Of a stretch of 64,000 nt of DNA, positions 46,182 through 59,066 are shown in pieces. Source of the DNA: Lunularia cruciata (Eukaryota; Streptophyta; Marchantiopsida; Lunulariales; Lunulariaceae); contig OX419761.1 in assembly GCA_948567375.1 (NCBI GenBank), forward strand, positions 47,990,501-48,054,500, in the 5' to 3' direction. Made by a program: the position numbers and the translations under genes. The stretch's first letter is position 1. Every line of letters begins with the position of its first letter. The notes below the pieces were generated by a model, which was not told the origin of the DNA, searched no databases, and saw nothing but the letters and a program-made list of their open reading frames with translations.

Positions 46182-47340
46182 TTAGCTTTCTATCCTTGGG
46201 AAACATTTTCTTTATCTTGGTCTTGCTTTTCTTTATATAATCTTCTACACCTCCATTTACCCATTTAATTCCTTTAGTTTAGTTTAGTTAACTTTTGAGC
46301 CTCAACTTATTCTAACTTCTAATGCTTCCAAGGTTTCCTTAAGCCGTCACAATTTTGCAAATCATGCAATTTTGGTAAAGAAAGCAGTACCAATGCTTGT
46401 CTTGAATAGGCAAGAGTTCCTCTTAATGCCTGTTTTGAATCGACAAAGATTTTTTCTTGGTACCTTCCTTAGTCCTAGAGTCTTTCAAAATTAGTAAAAA
46501 CAAGAATAGGAAGAAGTTCTTTTCTGCACAAAGAAGCAAACTAAATTTATTCTAAATTTTAATAAACTATAATAGGGAATTGATTTATTGTATCTTTCTC
46601 TTTGCAAACTAGTAGTTTTAGTATTGAAGCTTGAGTATTGAATACTTGGTGAAAATTTTTCATATGACACATAAATATAGTTCCCTCTTATTTATTTTTA
46701 TTCTTAGAGACATATGTGGAAGGAAGGATATTATCCAAAGAAGATATCCATTTGATGCTATCTATTAGAAAAATTATTTGACTTACTATTGATAGTCTTC
46801 CATCAAGTATTGGTTATTTATGATAAATCTATTTTTAATTTATTTTTTCTCTACTCTTTAGTCTATTCTTGTATAGGTTATGTAGTAAGCAAATTTCTTC
46901 TAAATTTGATCTCATATCATATCATAGTATATTAAAAACCTTCTTATCTTTAATCAAATGTATATTCATGTGCTTAAGAGCAATATTGTATGGCTTTTAG
47001 CAAAATTCTCCTTAAATTTAGTTAAAATGCTATAGATCTTCTAAAGCATTGCTTACTATTAGCTTATTTGATTACCACATAATGTGAAGTAGTATTTAAA
47101 ATCAAGAATCTCTTTCTAATAAGGTTTCATGATGTTTTTAGGAATTTAGGTAGTCTTCTATTGTTCAAATAAAGCCATATCAACATAAAACTACAGTTTC
47201 TGTGTATTTTTTACAAATGTTAAATTAGAGAGCTCTTTTGTACTATGTGTCAAACATACATGAGACAAAGGACTATTTAAGAAAAACTAGTAAGGTGAAG
47301 AGTATATACACTTAGGTGTATATACTTTATTTAAGTCCTT

Positions 47341-47700
47341 CCTTGAGGTTTAGATCATATAAGAAAAAAATCAAACAAAGAGTAGTGGGTACATGTACTA
47401 AATTGTTCAAATAAGAGAGGACTAGTAATCCATAATGATATGGAAGCATTTTTAATTGATCCCTTGAGTTTTAGATCTATAAAAATCTTTCAAAAAGAGT
47501 AGTGTGTAAAGGCATTAAATAGTTAAAATAAGAGAGCACTAGTAATCCATAATTGATTGCTTGAGGTTTAGATCATAAAAAAATCTTTCAAAACAAAGAG
47601 TAGTGTGTAAATGCATTAAAATTTTCAAATAAGAGAGGAATAGTAGTCCAAAATGGTAAGGCTATGGAATCATTTTTTAATTGATCTTGATCTTCCTTTC
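47341..47700. repeat. Three-copy tandem repeat, about 100-140 bp units
   Basis: Units start at about 47341, 47462 and 47559, each with CTTGAGGTTTAGATCAT, AAAGAGTAGTG and AATAAGAGAGSACTAGTAATCC-like blocks. Unit lengths differ by small indels. Confidence 0.75.
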
Positions 47701-48876
47701 TTACTCTTGTTGCAATAGACTTTGTAAATATGGGAATCTTACTTTGAGGTAGAATTTGGAATACCAATATGAGCATGAGAAAGAAGAATATGTGCATGAG
47801 GCATAAGGAGATAATGTTTGAAAGCTCTTGCAATGCTTATGATATGATCAACCTTCAAATGTCATAAATCCTTCAACAAATTGATCACTCCTTCCACAAA
47901 TTTGCTTTGTCACCCTTTTTGCTTGATTTACTTCTAGATAAATAACCTTCTTTAATATAAATATTGTAGATATCTCATAAATTGAGCTTATACAAGCAGA
48001 ATAATACATATGAAATATCCTAATGATGATGAAAAATAATTAATGTGTAAAATGATTATCCAACTATCCAAAACTAAATCAATAGCACTTGAAAACTTTT
48101 CAAATCCAATTATCCAAACTAAATTCATAGCACTTGCAAAATTTTCAAAGCTCTTGTAAACTAATTGATGGTGATAGTAAAATTTCTATGTAAAGTTAAT
48201 GTAGAGTATCTCACATAATTTTACAACAAATTTTTTTATTATGTTAGTTTTTTATATTTTGCAATTAAAACCCTTTATAGAGTGATTCTCTTGGTATTCC
48301 ATACACACCTCCATCGAATCTCGTTACCTATGTTTATTGATATTGCAAGAGATCTACAAGACTTCAAGAAAATATATGTATTACCACTAAGAAGCAAAAG
48401 CAAGAAAGAGAAAATATTATTTGTGATTAACAAATAAAAGATCAAGTCAATTATTCATATTTTATATCTTGATATGATTTTTGTCAACATGCTTACCATA
48501 AGATATTTTTCTAACAATAATCAACCTTAAGTCAAATTGATCATTTTTTATAACAATTTTGATCACTCGTCAACATGCTTCCTTAATTGCAGGGTTTGAT
48601 ATCTACAACCTTGCAAATAATGCAAATAAACTATGTTTACACCCCACAAATATTGTTAGGTTTGGCTCTGTAAACCACAATTCTTTAGGTCAGCTGCGAT
48701 AGTTTTGCTATGTAAATGGATGTTCTTTAAGGTAATTGTTGCCCCGTATAACACATTCTTTAGTTCTCTTACAGTTTGTTGCATAAATTCCACTTCTCAA
48801 CTTCTCTTGTATTCTTGCATCTCTTATCAAACAACATTCATTGTGCTTGTTTTTTTTTCTTTTGTCTTTACATCCA

Positions 48877-50905
48877 CTATGCCAAAATCTAAGGTCACCA
48901 ATAACTACTTACTTTCTCATGGACTCACCAATGGTTTGAAGGTAATTCATACAATCCAAAATCATCTCATGTGGTAAGCATGGTACGTTATTTACCATTT
49001 TTAGTCAAAAAGATGAGATTGGAGGAAAGAGATCCCCTATAAAGAATATCAAATACTTTTCAATATTTCAAGCAGATGGATAGGAAAGCCATCCATACAT
49101 AGATCATGTAGGTAATTGGGCAAAGTACCAAAAGCTTGATATAGAGGAGAAGAAGAGCAATTTTTTGCAAACAGGCCAATTGCTTTTGTGAATAAACTAG
49201 ATGCTCATTACCTAGCCAAGGATCCTATTTTCATTCTCATCAATGAATTGATTGTTGAGGTGGTAGTTGGAGAGCTTTTGTTCCATCCTAATGATGTTGA
49301 AAGTGTGAATCATGAACATGCCTTGAAATTGGTCAAGAAGTTAAACAGCCAAGTCAAGGAATGGTGAAGTTGTTCAACTAATATGTATGAAGTTATCATC
49401 AAGACTTGTTGATGCTTTGAGCTTTGCATCAAATTTGTTGGATGTGGTACATCCTTTTGCATGGCAGCTAATTTAATGGATTGCACTCAATCAAAGTCCT
49501 ATATGTCAATGTATGGGGGCTATAGTGATTTTATTGCTTCCAACTATGGTTGTATCATATATGCAAATGCATTTCAGATCTTGTCGGATGCAAAAAAAGA
49601 AGTGTAGACTTTCTCCATTGCATTAGATGGCTAGATTCATCAAGACATTTCTTACTTGGATGTTTGTGTATGCTTTGGATGGAAAAGTGTGTTGCTCAAC
49701 TTTCATTTGATGGCAATTCCACTATTTGAATGACATACAAGTGAAATATGTTTAAAGTGCTCAAGCAATTCATTAATGTTCAAGGCCTTGTGACATAATT
49801 TCAAGATCACTGCACACTAGGGCTTATTTGTATTAAGTGCGTCTTGCATCAATTAGATCTAGTTATGCAGCTTGTTTACAAGCCGGCTTTGTAAGATCAA
49901 ATTTATTTGACATTGATTGCTCTAACTAGCCTCTTATGCCATCAAGCCAACTTGATTATCAAGATGCAATCAACGTGTCCAAAAGTTACTAATGTTTGTT
50001 GGATGTCAATGTTCTCCTTCAACAAAGTGGTTAATTGATAATAGATTTTATGTGCAAGAGCACTTGAATGAGAAAGTGCCATTATATGCACCAAATAAGA
50101 TTTGGTGGTCTTTCTCCATGCAATCAATGCATTTGTTGCTGAAGCAAAGGTTAGCTTTTGTTTCACTAGAAGGCTTGACTATGATTGTTTCTCAATACAG
50201 AAGTAGACTTCAAGGTTTGGTAGATACATACTACAAAATGTCTATATATGCAAGGACCTTTATCAAATGATCAGATTGATACCATTGCAATGCTAGAATT
50301 AATATAGAAGTATGGAAATTTGTTAATTACTCAGAAATAGACAAGATCTTGCCTTGATGGCTTAGGTATGTGGATGATTGAGACAATGGAATTAGTGGGA
50401 GTGGATGATATTTACAATTTGATGAGTTTTATTGAAAGAATCTTTATTGAGGTGGTTGATGAAATTTCCCATATCATTTTAAAGAAAGGGAATGAAACTT
50501 GGACAATGATGAACTTCCTCCAATATTTCCGCATGAACTTGCTTGCATTAACATGAGATAGTTTGTGAAATTCTATTACCACAATTCAAAGATGTAGGTA
50601 TTGAAATTGTCAACTTTTAGTTCTTCAAGTTCTTCCATGCTATACAAGAAGAACTACCATTCAAAGAAGTAATATTGAACAATATAGATGATTCAAATAC
50701 CATTAAAGAGTGATGGTCACAAGTGCAAGATAGATTTCCTTTGCTTGAAAAGTTTGGTGGATGCCTTGCCTTGCCTTGCATTTCAACACAAAAAAGGTTG
50801 AATATGATTTTTCTATCATTGGATGGGAGAAAAATGATTGTAGACTTGATCTTACTGATTTTTCACTTGAAGTAATATTGCATTTCAAGCAATTTGGGAC
50901 TTTGT
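48877..50905 (+). pseudogene. Decayed hAT-superfamily-like transposase
   Basis: From MPKSKVTNNYLLSHG a mostly single-direction reading can be followed with several stops. Landmarks are FSIALDG..HQDISYLDV (about 49613-49665), LHQLDLVMQLVYKPAL (about 49850-49890), STKWLIDNRFYVQEHL and PNKIWWSFSMQSMHLLLKQ (in the open frame 49992-50270). The C-terminus DFSIIGWEKND..LTDFSLEVILHFKQF (about 50806-50895) resembles the hAT dimerisation region. In the family this enzyme cuts and moves a DNA transposon. The copy is inactive. Terminal inverted repeats and target duplication were not located. Family call rests on motif memory, not on an alignment. Confidence 0.6.
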
Positions 50906-52785
50906 AAATGCTATCTCTTGATCTATTTTGATGACAATATCAATCAATTTTGAAGTGTTGTTACTTTTGAACATTGATTTTGGTCAGATCTTTTAATGAT
51001 AATACCAATCAATATTGAAGTGTTATTACTATTGAAGTGTTATTACTATTCCTTGTAGCATAGCCTAACAACTTACAATATGATAAAAAGATTAGCTAGA
51101 CCTACTCCATGAACTTGAGTCTACATCTCAACTAGAAAATAAGAAAAATACAATTAATACAATCAAATAATGTTATGTCTTCCATAATTGCACTTTACAT
51201 ACAATAGCAAGTCAAAGAAAAACCAAAATGCAAGCTTGTATCCCTCGGATTAAGACTATTCAAGGTTGCATTATGCTTCAAAGAGTTGTGCTTGCAACCT
51301 TTGTTATCCGCTTGCAATTGATATAAAGAATTCAGGTTATTGACAAAGAGACCAAAATGTGTTATAATGCAGTCTAGATCTATCTAATCTAAAGGATGTA
51401 AGCTTCTTGCAACTAGTTCAACCACATTGAAAGGACTAGTCACTATTCCAATCACTAAATTGTCATATTAAAGATTTGTGCAGTCAATCAGGATTTATTT
51501 CTTGAATTTAACATGCACACAAGCATGCATGCCCATGTAATTATCTCACAAGGTAGAGGTCTCTACGTATTTGGAACAAAAGAGATCTTGTTTTGATAAG
51601 TCTCAACTATTAGTCTATTTTTGGGAGAAATTGAGTTCCAATAAGATAGCAATATTTTACGGCTTTCTAATCAATCACCCTCCATGCATGCCATGCATAT
51701 GCTATAATTTAGGTGGCATACCCTAAAATGACAGAAATAAACAATGAAATTTTGTGTAACCTGTAGATACCAAAAAATAATTAACATGATCTCATAAATC
51801 TTGATTGAATAGTTGATTGATTCCTTAATTCAGAAAATTATTGCAAAGAAAGTCAATTATTAATACTCATAAATTTACGTATATTATTTCTATGATTCTA
51901 TTTTTTTAATAATTATTATTTCATACAAATCTCTATACAATATATCACCAAAACAATAAGGACATATAATAATATTAATGATTTAATTACAGATATATCT
52001 TGTTTTGAAGACGTAAGTCAAAATTTGTTTAAATCGTAGTAAGCTGATGCAATCTTTTAATTAATTCTTATATTTTGATAGTTATTGACTCAAGATCTCC
52101 CGAATTACTCATTGAAAGAGCTAAAGAAACTTGTACTTTATATTGCTCAACCATCGTTGAAGAAGATATACGCCTCAATAATACGTGATCTATTCCCTAT
52201 AAAATAATTAAAAGAAAAATTTATAATCCGCTCTTCAATCAAATTTTTTTTATCAATATTAAGAGGATTAATTTTGAAGTTTGTATCTTTATCCATTACT
52301 ACGTTACTTCTTTTGGCTTATGGTATAATTGAGGTCCAATAATATAGACCATAAGTTAGATTCATAGGTTGGGTTTATATAGTACTTCCAAATATAAGGT
52401 CTTTACCTTAGAAAATAAATTTGTACGATTTCTTGAGAGGAGCACAAATCAAATCAAGTGAGGACAAATTAACCAAATGAGAAAGGCTATTTATATTATC
52501 TCAAAGTGATCAATGAATAACTATCACGCCTTTAGATTAGTAAAGAAAAGAAGGGTGTGAGACAGGACTCTTCATTCATCCATTTCAATATATGTTAAGT
52601 CCCCTGAATGGCTTAATTTGATATTGATGGACTAAAACATATATCATTAGTGTATAAAGACGAGGTTATTCATTTGTTTTCTCCGTCGTCAGTCGGACTC
52701 TCATTGAAAGTTTTCTCTGGGAACAGGAACGAACAGGAAAGCAGAAAATTTCAAGCCCCAACCCTAGAAACGTCCGGCAATCATT
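50906..52785. other. AT-rich intergenic, no feature seen
   Basis: No coding signal, no repeat family recognised. GTATAAAGACG at 52651-52661, followed by CG-containing sequence, could be a TATA box and marks the return to gene-like composition. Confidence 0.4.
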
Positions 52786-52789
52786 CAAC

Positions 52790-52945
52790 TTTCGATAATA
52801 AGACGGATTTAATGTGCTACCAAGCATCGCCAGAGCTGGAATTTCTGGTAATAAAACGGCTTTAGTATGCCGCTAAGGGTTCGCCAGAGCCAACATTCCG
52901 GTAATTAAACGGATTTAATGTGCCGTTAAGGATCGCCACTCCCGC
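52790..52945. repeat. Three-copy tandem repeat, period 53 bp
   Basis: The ACGG of each unit falls at 52803, 52856 and 52909. Each unit contains GGTAATTAAACGGATTTAATG- and GCCGTTAAGGATCGCCA-type blocks. It lies upstream of the kinesin gene. Confidence 0.85.
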
Positions 52946-53411
52946 TAAGGCTCACCACTGCCGGAATCGTAACTTACTATGTATATTGTAGGGGGAGTTA
53001 TACTTGTAATCTTCGACGGTATAAACATATTTGAAATATCACTGTGGACAGGCCCTTTAAATCTATAATAATCTCTATTACCTCTGTTCGTAAGAAATAA
53101 TATTATGTTGCCTAAGAGATGCAAAAAAGGCGATATACCCAGCGATGCCAATATTCTTTCTTAAGAATATTCCTTCTGTAGTTGACTCGTCTGGAGGGAT
53201 ACGACAGAGCAGAATACCGTTACAGTAGAGAAACTTAGACTTCTGCTTAACGGTAATTATGATTAGCACGAGACTAAATTTAGTTCTTAAGCATGACAGT
53301 AGTCGCGAGACCCCGAAACCGTTTAGCTACTTAGTGACGGAACGTAGTAAACTCCAACTGGTAATTAATCCGTCTCCGAGGTTCGAATTCAAACACCGAG
53401 CCGCTGAGAAC

Positions 53412-53421
53412 TCCAACGGCT
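53412..53421 (+). promoter_or_regulatory. MSA element (MYB3R site) upstream of KIN10A
   Basis: TCCAACGGCT fits the mitosis-specific activator consensus YCYAACGGYY exactly. Four more AACGG cores (either strand) lie at 53217-53221, 53249-53253, 53319-53323 and 53607-53611. Such sites direct G2/M expression of cytokinesis genes in plants, which fits the downstream kinesin. Confidence 0.55.
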
Positions 53422-53824
53422 CTTTGCCACTACTCTGAGCAGAGACTACCACACTCTTGTCTCCTCTCGTTCATCGATTCATCTGACTGACGACGTCCGC
53501 GGGAATGATCCGATCACTCTCTTGCTGTTCCTGGCATTCTTCAGTCCTATGCGGTACCGTATAGCGAAGTGCGGAGTCGTTGGGGGTGCTTTCTTTTCAA
53601 ATCCATCCGTTGCGGTTGCTCATTACAGTTTCTTCCGTCCTTTTCAACTTTTGATTGTCCAAATCGTTTTCTGATCAAGTCAAGAGCATGCGGTGATCGA
53701 TCGAAACTTCCGAGGCTGGAAATGTCATTCACGCACACATGTGCATTTTTGAGGACGATGGACACTGTGTACTGATACGGTTCCTTATTCGAAGAAGTTT
53801 GCTCAACGCCAGGAAAACCACCCG

Positions 53825-54276
53825 GTGAGTACGAACGATTTTGGAGGTTGTTTTGATTTCTTGAGCTCTTGAAGAGTGGGTTCCGGATCTGGATCTCCAG
53901 ACTCAAGTGTCGATCACGGGGCTCTTTGATTTCATCGTCCCTACTTGATCTTCAATTCCCTCTGCCATCTCATGTGCTTGCATTAAAGATGGACAGTCAT
54001 TTTCCTTCTTCCCTTACTTCAATAGAGAGTTTTCAATAGCTGATCTTAAGCTAGTGACACTCGTTCTCTGCTCTATCACTACTGCTGCTTAGACGGTCGC
54101 ACTTCCCGCCAGCCTTCTGTTCGTTTGAGATATTACCAAGAAGTGGGAGTTAATGTAATGGAGGCTGTTACATGAATTTTTCTCTCAGTCTCCAGGACCT
54201 TCCATGACGTCTCTAGCGCAATAATTGATCGCTTTGTTCTACTAGCAGCTTACAGGAATTTCTGGTAACTGTGCAG
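53825..54276 (+). other. Probable 5'-UTR intron of KIN10A
   Basis: Strong donor CCCG|GTGAGTACG and acceptor TAACTGTGCAG|GAAC frame a 452-bp segment before the start codon. No long open frame crosses it. An in-frame TGA at 54360-54362 shows that translation starts after it. Confidence 0.5.
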
Positions 54277-54413
54277 GAACTCACGCACAGTGAAACGACT
54301 CTCAACGTGAGTCTACGACTGTCATGAATCAGTCGAACGCAAAAGGTCCACACAATGTTTGAGAAACAGGGAAGCTGAAAAGGATCTTGGAGAAGTTTTT
54401 AAGGGTTGAGCTC

Positions 54414-57400
54414 ATGGCGACAAGGACGCCGAGTACGCCCCGCGTTGCGGGGCTCACATTATCTAATGTCGCCTCTGCAACACCTACTCCAATGCAGCAG
54501 TTTAATGGAGCAGGCGGAGGCGGTTCTCATCCTGTGGAAGTTGTGGGAAGGATCCGTGAACATCCGGATGGAAAGGATGAGCCGTGTGCAATCCAAGTGT
54601 TACCCAACGGACGAGACTTGCGGATCAGGCAGGCGGATCACTTACAGTACAGAGACTTCTCGCTGGACGGTGTGTCAAGAGCGGAGGAGGAAAGCCTTGA
54701 GGCTTTTTACAAAAGATATGCTGAGGCTCGGGTTGAAGATGTGAGAGGAGGAGGAAAGTGCACTATCATGATGTATGGCCCAACAGGAGCTGGGAAGAGT
54801 CACACCATGTTTGGGTCCCAGCGTGAGCGTGGTGTTGCTTATCACGCCCTTCGTCAGATCATGGGCCTCGAGCCTGGAGAAAGTAACTCTCCTAAGGAGG
54901 TGACTGTTAGAGCATCTGTTTGGGAGATTTTTAACGAGGAAATTTTCGACCTTCTTGCGCAAACCAGCAATCCTCCGGGTTCAATGAAAGGAGCTACTAA
55001 CAAGGTCAGTGTTTGTTGATCACCTCCTATCCTAAGGAAATGACGAAAATCTCTGGTTTTTGTTGAGCACTCTTCGTCAAGTCTTCCTCCTACCTGCTAT
55101 GGAGTTCGGATATTGATGTGATATGATTCACGTGGAGTAATGACTCAACAAACTTGCCCTCTTCCAGTCATTCGGAGCAACAACAATATTTGCTTACTGC
55201 CTCTAATAACGCTACATTTCTTTCACTGTCTGGGGACAGTACATCCTTTTCCTTGTAATAAAAGATTGTAATATATGTTGACCTTGTCTTGTGCAGGTAA
55301 AGCTTATCATGAGAGGTCACAGGGTCGTAAATTCGACAACTCAAGAAGACACTGACGCCAATAGACTAGTGAAGGAGATACAAAAAGTAGAGAAGAGAAG
55401 AGTCACGAAGAATACAAACTGCAACGACCGTAGTTCCCGTAGTCATTGCGTGGTATAACTCGAACTCATGTCGTGCTACTTTGTTTATTTGCTGTTCCGC
55501 ACTTTGGAATAGAAACCACCCAATTGGATCGTTTTATTGGTTATAGACATTTCCACCATTAACGAGATATATCTGATTCGGTCTATCGCATTTTTGCAGG
55601 TAACTTTTGAGGTTCCTGCAGTTGGGGGTCGTTTGGTTTTGGTGGATATGGCCGGGTCTGAAAACATTGAGCAAGCTGGCATTGGCATGGATTCGAGATT
55701 GCAGGTTTTACTTGCACCTTAATATCGTTCGCCCTTCAGTATGCCCAAGTTCGCTTGTCTCGTACACTATCAGCCGAGGTTGAAGCTTATGGTGGTTCCT
55801 TTTTCGTGTGATTTCAGACTGGCAAAATCAACCAAGGGAACGGAGCACTGAAGCGAGTAGTGGAGGCCATAGCTGCCCAAAGTGAACATATTCCTTACAG
55901 GGATAGCAAACTCACCATGCTCCTCCAGGTACTAAGGAGTCGATCAATATTTACCTATGTGGGTAATGGCTTGTCTATGTCTGTTGTATGCCTACACTGC
56001 GTTATAAGTGCTCATTAGTTAGGTTCGGAGTTCGTTATCGTAACTCTGTCTCACACTGGGTGCCATTACTTGTTTCCAGGATTCCTTTGAAACTGTGAAT
56101 GCAAAAATTCTAATGATCCTTTGTGCAAGCCCGTGCCCAAGAGACTTGTACAAGACCATGGGAACTTTCGAGTATGGTGCCAAGGCAAAAACCATAGTTC
56201 GTCTTCCCAACTCTCCAGCCAAGGAGAAGATTCTTGAAGCGGATGTGAAGACGTTGGCAACAATGCAAGCCCGAATTGCACAGAAGGATGTAAGTATAGA
56301 GAGTCTGCGACGTGATAAGGAAAAGTCAGAAAAGGAGAAAGAAGCCAAGCAAAAAGAGATCAAGGACTTGAGGAAGAGAGTCGAGGATATCGAGAACCAG
56401 CTTTTGAATCGGAAGGGCGACTTCCAAGATACTCAATTGAGACTTGAGGAATTAGAACGGCAACTTGAGGTAAAACAGAAAGAGCTCGAATTCCAACGTT
56501 CGCGAGCTGACAAGGCTGAGACTGAGCTCAACGAGCTCAAGAGGTCCTTCAACAGCTTGAAATCTGATCCAAAAGAGTCTGGGGGCCGGAGTATTAAGCA
56601 CATCAAGGTCGAGTCGCCGCGAAGTAGATTGGAAAAGTCTAGGAACTTGTCTGATAGGAGCAACAATTTTGACGCTGAAACTCCTGGTACAGTAGCTTCC
56701 AGTCCTAGTAAGGCTGAAAGTGGTAAATATTCCACGCCTGTGACGAAAAAGTTTTCCTCCTCTGTTCTTTCCTTCTTCAGGAGTAACAGTGATTCTCAGG
56801 AACAAGGTCATTCGAGCAAAAAATCCAGCTCAAGTCAAGAGGAGAGTGGCAAGCTCAAGGAGAATCCTGGCCAGTCGGTAAGTAGCGGCGAGAGAAAGAG
56901 GAAAGAGCAGAGTTCGACTCTCAGAGATCTTCTAAACAGAAGAGAAGAGGAGCAAGCTTCTAAGAGCATGAGAAATTCTCCCAAAGAGCCAGAAGTGCCA
57001 GTCACAGAGACCCCCACTCAGAAGGTTCCTCAACTAACTTGGCCGACTTTGTTCAGTCATGATTCGGCTGTCACTCCACCGAGTAACGATCAGCACACGG
57101 ATCCGGAGAGCATGTTATGTGATTCCTCGCCTGAAGAGGAGGAGATGGCCCTGCAAGTCGAGACCGACCCCCTTGGTCTTGGTACCTGGAGCGAAGCGAG
57201 ATTGCACAGGAAAGGGTGGCTTCCCATAATTCATGAAGAACAGGAGGACGAAGCGGAAGATCCTGCTACTGCAAGGCCCTTCGCTAGCTGTCCAAGGTTT
57301 ACTGACAGTCAAGCTATTCGTAGATTCATACCCAGCTACACTTCAGGGAGCTCCACTTCAGCCGAGCCAGCTTCTCAGAATCTCTATCCCAGCAACTTGC

Positions 57401-59066
57401 TTCGTGAATTTCACCCTGTTTCAGCTATCAAAGAAGAGGAGGAACTCACGCCGTTCGAAAGACGACTGGAAGCTGGAGGAGGAGTTCGACCTTCTGCTAT
57501 GCTAGAGACAGAGTCTGTGCAAGGCGAAGAAACAAGCGAGGTGGATGTACTCATTGGGAGATTAACTCCACGTCGAGGATCAGATACAACAGCAGGAACA
57601 TCGGGACGCGAGGAGCCTGAGTCCGTGGAAGCCATCTCAGCAAGAAAAGCTAGAATTGAGAACATCTTTCTGCTTTGTGGGCACAGGAGAGAGGTTGCTT
57701 CACGTTCAACTCCTGGAAGGGATGTCCATGGAGACGGGGAGTCAAATTACTCCCAGAGCCCAGGATCAGTCAGATCAAGCCCTGAGAGGCAGAAACCGGC
57801 AGGTAGCATCGTCAGAGAGTTGTACTCAATTCAGAATTCTGTTTCACCATTTTCCCCGGTTCAACCAGGACTGTCCCCTCTGTCTAGTCCACTCTCTCAA
57901 TCCTTCAGAGAAAATAAGGCTTCGCACCTTGTCCTGGAGGCAGATGGCTACTACAGTCCTGCTAGACCTACCCACCGATCAACAAGAAGCTTTGATGATG
58001 GTCTCCTTTCTCATGAGAACTTCAACTCGTACCTGTCATCACCACTCCCTGTGTTACCTTCTCCCCAGAAATCTGACTCCCCTGCTAGACATCGCAAATT
58101 CAAGAATGGAAACTTGTTTTCGCAACCCAAAGCGAATGATATCCTCGAGACCTCTCCGGTTGCCTCCCGATTGTCAGCGCCAGTATCACCTGCCTACACT
58201 GTTGAATATGCCGATGAAAACGTGCCTGTAAACAATGTCACCAGAGGCGGACCAGTTGCCGGTACCATCGCCAACAGTTTCTATGGTAATGAGAACGTGC
58301 TGGTGAACACCAACACTGAAGCTATCATGCAGTGTGATGTCTATGTGAAATGGGAGTCATCAAAGGACTCATCTGGAAAGATTATCTGCGTCTTGAAAGC
58401 TGCAAAGGGATCCACCCTGGCGGAGCTCAGACGAGAAATTCTTCCTCATATTGTGACGACCAGTAAACACGCTTTCAACTTCCTTATGCTCGGGGTAAGC
58501 ACCTGATCCGACCTTACTAGACCATTGCATACTGCGCTTTTATGTTTCTGTGATTAGGAGCAGGACTAGATCATCATCAAACTCAAGTGTTAGATTTGCT
58601 CTTCACAGACTGCAATGTATGTAGTTGAAAATTAGAACTGTCCTATCACAGTACTGATTTTGCCAGTTCATGACGAATACAGGATGCAGGAGGAGCACCT
58701 GTGGAGAGAGAATTAGAATCTGATCTGCGCGTTTCTTCCCTGCCCGATGGACCCAACGGCCTAAATAGCCGCCTAGCATCTCTGCGGCCTCCAGTGACTC
58801 AGTTGCTGTTCACAGCCCCAAACAAGGCAGTTACTACTCCCTTCCGCCCTATCGAGAACCAGTTGTCCACACCCAATTCTCTTCCTCCGAATTCAAAGTT
58901 GGGGCTAAAGGCAGGGAGTGGCTCCAGCTCAACTGGCAAGTTAGCATCAGGCACAGGTAATAATTCCATGTCGCTTGTCAAAGGACTCCGTACCCTCGCT
59001 AGTGGTGTGGGTATTCGTTCTGGATCGACGTTAAAAGATAAAGCAAACGTCGTTGGACATGTGTAG
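54414..59066 (+). CDS. KIN10A: Kinesin of the KIN10A/PAKRP2 family, six coding exons
   Basis: Microtubule motor. The Arabidopsis relative sits on Golgi-derived vesicles and the phragmoplast during cell-plate formation. Exons 54414-55004, 55297-55452, 55600-55704, 55818-55928, 56080-58494 and 58683-59066 sum to 3762 nt, 1253 residues, all introns GT-AG and phase 0. Motor about 45-365: P-loop GPTGAGKS (122-129), switch I NDRSSRSH (240-247), switch II DMAGSE (265-270). The long exon 5 carries a coiled coil (about 368-485), a low-complexity Ser/Pro/Glu region, the family motif ARIENIFLLCGHRREV (845-860) and a conserved C-terminal block (CDVYVKWES..., 1073-1126). Start: first ATG after an in-frame TGA at 54360. 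It is about 380 residues longer than the Arabidopsis protein, through the low-complexity region and tail. An MSA site upstream suggests mitotic expression. Confidence 0.93.

Larger units (their letters stand above)
44364..48876. other. AT-rich non-coding block
   Basis: No protein-coding signal. Contains ATTT-type simple sequence (45756-45780 and 46100-46181) and a three-copy tandem repeat (47341-47700). It may derive from old transposable elements, but none could be identified. Confidence 0.5.

Noticed and set aside
52790-52945. CRISPR-like array
   Set aside because: Contiguous diverged tandem units without spacers in a plant nuclear genome.
53380-53405. GGTTCGAATTC, resembling a tRNA B box
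   Set aside because: No cloverleaf can be drawn: no matching acceptor stem, D arm or A box at the right distance.
56019-57665. Several open frames of 60-120 codons on the minus strand
   Set aside because: They lie opposite the long kinesin exon 5 and show no family; they are shadows of its codon pattern.
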